A DNA stretch of 14,201 nucleotides from Verrucomicrobia bacterium 12-59-8 (GTDB lineage Bacteria; Verrucomicrobiota; Verrucomicrobiae; Verrucomicrobiales; Verrucomicrobiaceae), in contig NCCR01000179.1 of the NCBI GenBank assembly GCA_002279765.1, forward strand, positions 1-14,201, written 5' to 3'. The position numbers were made by a program, and so were the translations under genes. Below, piece after piece: positions 12,707-14,201 of the stretch. Within the stretch, counting starts at the first letter, position 1. Each line of letters begins with the position of its first letter. The notes under the pieces were generated by a model that was given only the letters and a program-made list of their open reading frames with translations, made no database searches and was not told where the DNA came from.

Positions 12707-14201
12707 TATCGCTGCCGACCTTTATGCCAAGGAAATCGCTGATCGCCCGAAACACATGGACTATGAGCAGGCGAGGCTCCGCGCTTCGAACACTGTCAAT
12801 TCTATTTACTCTCAAGAGCGCAAGCGCCGTAGGAACGCGGAGCTCGCGGGCCAACGCGCCGACCTCAAGATCACCAAGGCTGGCGAGCTGGCCCGCGAAG
12901 CGTTGAAGAAAAACAGCGCAGGCGTCCAGAAGAACCTTGCTGAATACGTCCTCAAGGTTGAAGGCGATGCCGTCCTCGACCAGATGACGGCCCTTCACAA
13001 GCTGTTTGGCCGCTTTGTCTCGGACCCTGAGAAGCTAATCTTCGAACAGATCAACACGGCTGAGGGCCTTGAGCGCATCTTGCAGAAATACAGACAGGCT
13101 GGCGGCAAGATCGACGCCGACTCCAACCCCGTCTTCCAAGAGGATGAGAGCCGGGGCAAAACGCGCCCTGAGATTGAGCGCGTGATTGACGAGGCGTTCA
13201 AGCCGATCCTTGAGGCGATCGGCACGCTCAATGTTGAGCAGTCCGTTGTGGACGAGCTCAGCAAGCAAGTCGATACGGCGGCTCGTTGGTTCGAGGCGCA
13301 GAAAGAAAACGGCAGGGAAGACCTGAGTTACAACTCTGTCGGCCTGTACCTTCTGGCCAAGCATGCCCCTTATCGCGAGGCGTTCATCAAGAGCAAGCGC
13401 AAGCAGAGCGCGGAGCTGATGGGCGGTGAAGGCTCGCTTGGCGTGGGTATCCAGCTGGAAGACGCTGGCAAGATCGTTAAATACTTTGATGAGAAATTTG
13501 GTCAGGACGTGATGACCAAGTTCTCTGAGCTTGCTGCAAATGCAACAAAAAGACTGACCAGCATTCGTGAAGAGGGCGGCCTTATCCCGACCGGCCTGAC
13601 GAGCATTCCGTTCTATGTCCCGGCTCGCGGCTTTGCCGAAAGAGACGGTGAAGATGAGTCGCGCTCCGCCACGATCAACCCCGGCTCGCGTGGCCGCACC
13701 CCGGTACGTCAAGACCCGTCAACCCGTGGCCGACTCAGCCTCCCTGACGATCCTCTCACCAGCCTCGCCCAGATGATGCAGGTTGCCGTCATGAGGAAGA
13801 ATGTCAACGAGACGCTGAACTCTCTCAGGAGGCTCGTGGAGAACAATGCGGGCCTGTTTGAGGGCAAGGGTAAGTTCGTTGCTGCCGTTCACTACGAGAA
13901 GCCCAAGAGCCTCGACCTGAACAATGAGCCGCTCTGGCTGCGTGGTCGCGTGATCAAGGGCGAGAATGACCAGTCCGTGGGCGATAGCGCCGACCTGTTC
14001 TATATCGAACTGTCTCCCGAATTCTCGAATATCGCGAAACATTTCATGCCGTCCATGTTCAACAAGGGCAAGATTGAAAACCTTCTTCAATCTACCCGCG
14101 TGATCGAACCGGCCATGAACTTCCTGCGAGCGGTTCGCACGTCTAAGAACCCGGCCTTCCTTCCGGTCAACCTTGTCCGCGATATCGGTACGGGCGTATT
14201 C
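12537..14201 (+). CDS. C-terminal part of the giant polyvalent protein (LPD38-like end), cut by window edge
   Basis: From the first ATG in this frame, 555 codons run to the edge without a stop. It most likely continues the gene that starts at 5549. If it is a separate gene, the only ribosome binding site is a weak GCGAAG six bases before the ATG. Helical, charged sequence comes first and includes another linker-like Q-R-A-D-L-K (12852-12869). From residue about 267, S-V-G-L-Y-L-L-A-K-H-A-P-Y-R-E resembles the L-Y-A-x-H-A-x-E-R-N motif of polyvalent proteins. I-P-F-Y-V-P-A-R-G (about 356) and an M-M-Q-V-A-V-M-R-K-N-V-N helix (about 411) follow. The end, A-V-R-T-S-K-N-P-A-F-L-P-V-N-L-V-R-D (about 531-548), matches the T-x-x-N-P-x-F-x-x-x-N-x-x-R-D signature I associate with LPD38-type domains. 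No catalytic residues are recognised here. More of the protein lies to the right. Confidence 0.8.
   Translation, partial: MKSIKDREEEKFIDVNTVSHLVNRMRQKGFTIAIAQEQKDRVNEIIRRKDAGERSVDIAADLYAKEIADRPKHMDYEQARLRASNTVNSIYSQERKRRRNAELAGQRADLKITKAGELAREALKKNSAGVQKNLAEYVLKVEGDAVLDQMTALHKLFGRFVSDPEKLIFEQINTAEGLERILQKYRQAGGKIDADSNPVFQEDESRGKTRPEIERVIDEAFKPILEAIGTLNVEQSVVDELSKQVDTAARWFEAQKENGREDLSYNSVGLYLLAKHAPYREAFIKSKRKQSAELMGGEGSLGVGIQLEDAGKIVKYFDEKFGQDVMTKFSELAANATKRLTSIREEGGLIPTGLTSIPFYVPARGFAERDGEDESRSATINPGSRGRTPVRQDPSTRGRLSLPDDPLTSLAQMMQVAVMRKNVNETLNSLRRLVENNAGLFEGKGKFVAAVHYEKPKSLDLNNEPLWLRGRVIKGENDQSVGDSADLFYIELSPEFSNIAKHFMPSMFNKGKIENLLQSTRVIEPAMNFLRAVRTSKNPAFLPVNLVRDIGTGVF

Noticed and set aside
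1..14201. Integrase, transposase, attachment sites or tRNA genes
   Set aside because: Nothing with the needed motifs or cloverleaf was seen; almost all of the window is covered by one-direction virion genes.

Overview
The window looks like part of the late (virion) region of a tailed bacteriophage genome, most likely a podovirus-type phage, although no terminase, capsid or polymerase lies inside the window to prove it. The evidence is as follows. Every credible gene is on the + strand. Genes are packed with 1-4 nt overlaps and only two gaps longer than 20 nt (or three, depending on one start choice). The proteins are long, Gln/Ala/Gly-rich virion types, and two small GNAT-type genes sit directly before three large proteins. 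That order recalls the T7 block gp13 (GNAT-like), gp14, gp15, gp16, whose large products are ejected into the host cell. Base composition is moderately GC-rich by eye and suits a proteobacterial host, but the host cannot be fixed from the sequence.

Layout, left to right. (1) 2-1006: 3' part of a Gly/Ala-rich phage structural protein. (2) 1035-1319: small unknown protein. (3) 1316-1678: degenerate GNAT-like protein. (4) 1678-2142: GNAT acetyltransferase. (5) A 30-nt gap next to a perfect extended -10 promoter element, then 2173-3798: a 541-aa protein with the phage YMSPY / G-G-x-Y/F-G family core and a strict 11/22-residue QFG repeat. (6) 3798-5500: one gene of about 567 codons that appears split by a frameshift near 4165-4180, a probable second ejection protein. 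(7) A 48-nt gap holding two mutually exclusive perfect hairpins and a second extended -10 element placed so that the transcript would be almost leaderless. (8) 5549 to the right edge: one giant gene, apparently split by a second frameshift near 12550 and cut off by the window edge. It encodes more than 2,880 residues.

The giant protein is the most interesting object. It resembles the large polyvalent proteins of phages and conjugative elements. Its N-terminus has glycine-rich hydrophobic segments, followed by a long charged region, a first zincin metallopeptidase (HELVH), a second zincin-like domain (HEVQH, resembling the LPD23-type polyvalent domain), a helix-turn-helix-like module, several unknown helical modules, and a C-terminal region resembling the LPD38-type end of such proteins. 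A short motif, R-A-[DN]-[ML], recurs six times at apparent module boundaries, three of them as near-identical 18-nt DNA copies. A reasonable inference is that this is a virion-packaged multidomain effector, ejected with the DNA and possibly processed at these linkers by its own peptidase domains.

Two genes change frame within about 8.4 kb, and neither site has a recognisable slippery heptamer. Read or assembly indels are the simplest explanation and should be excluded before any biology is read into them. No tRNA, rRNA, CRISPR array, insertion sequence, integrase or attachment site was found.
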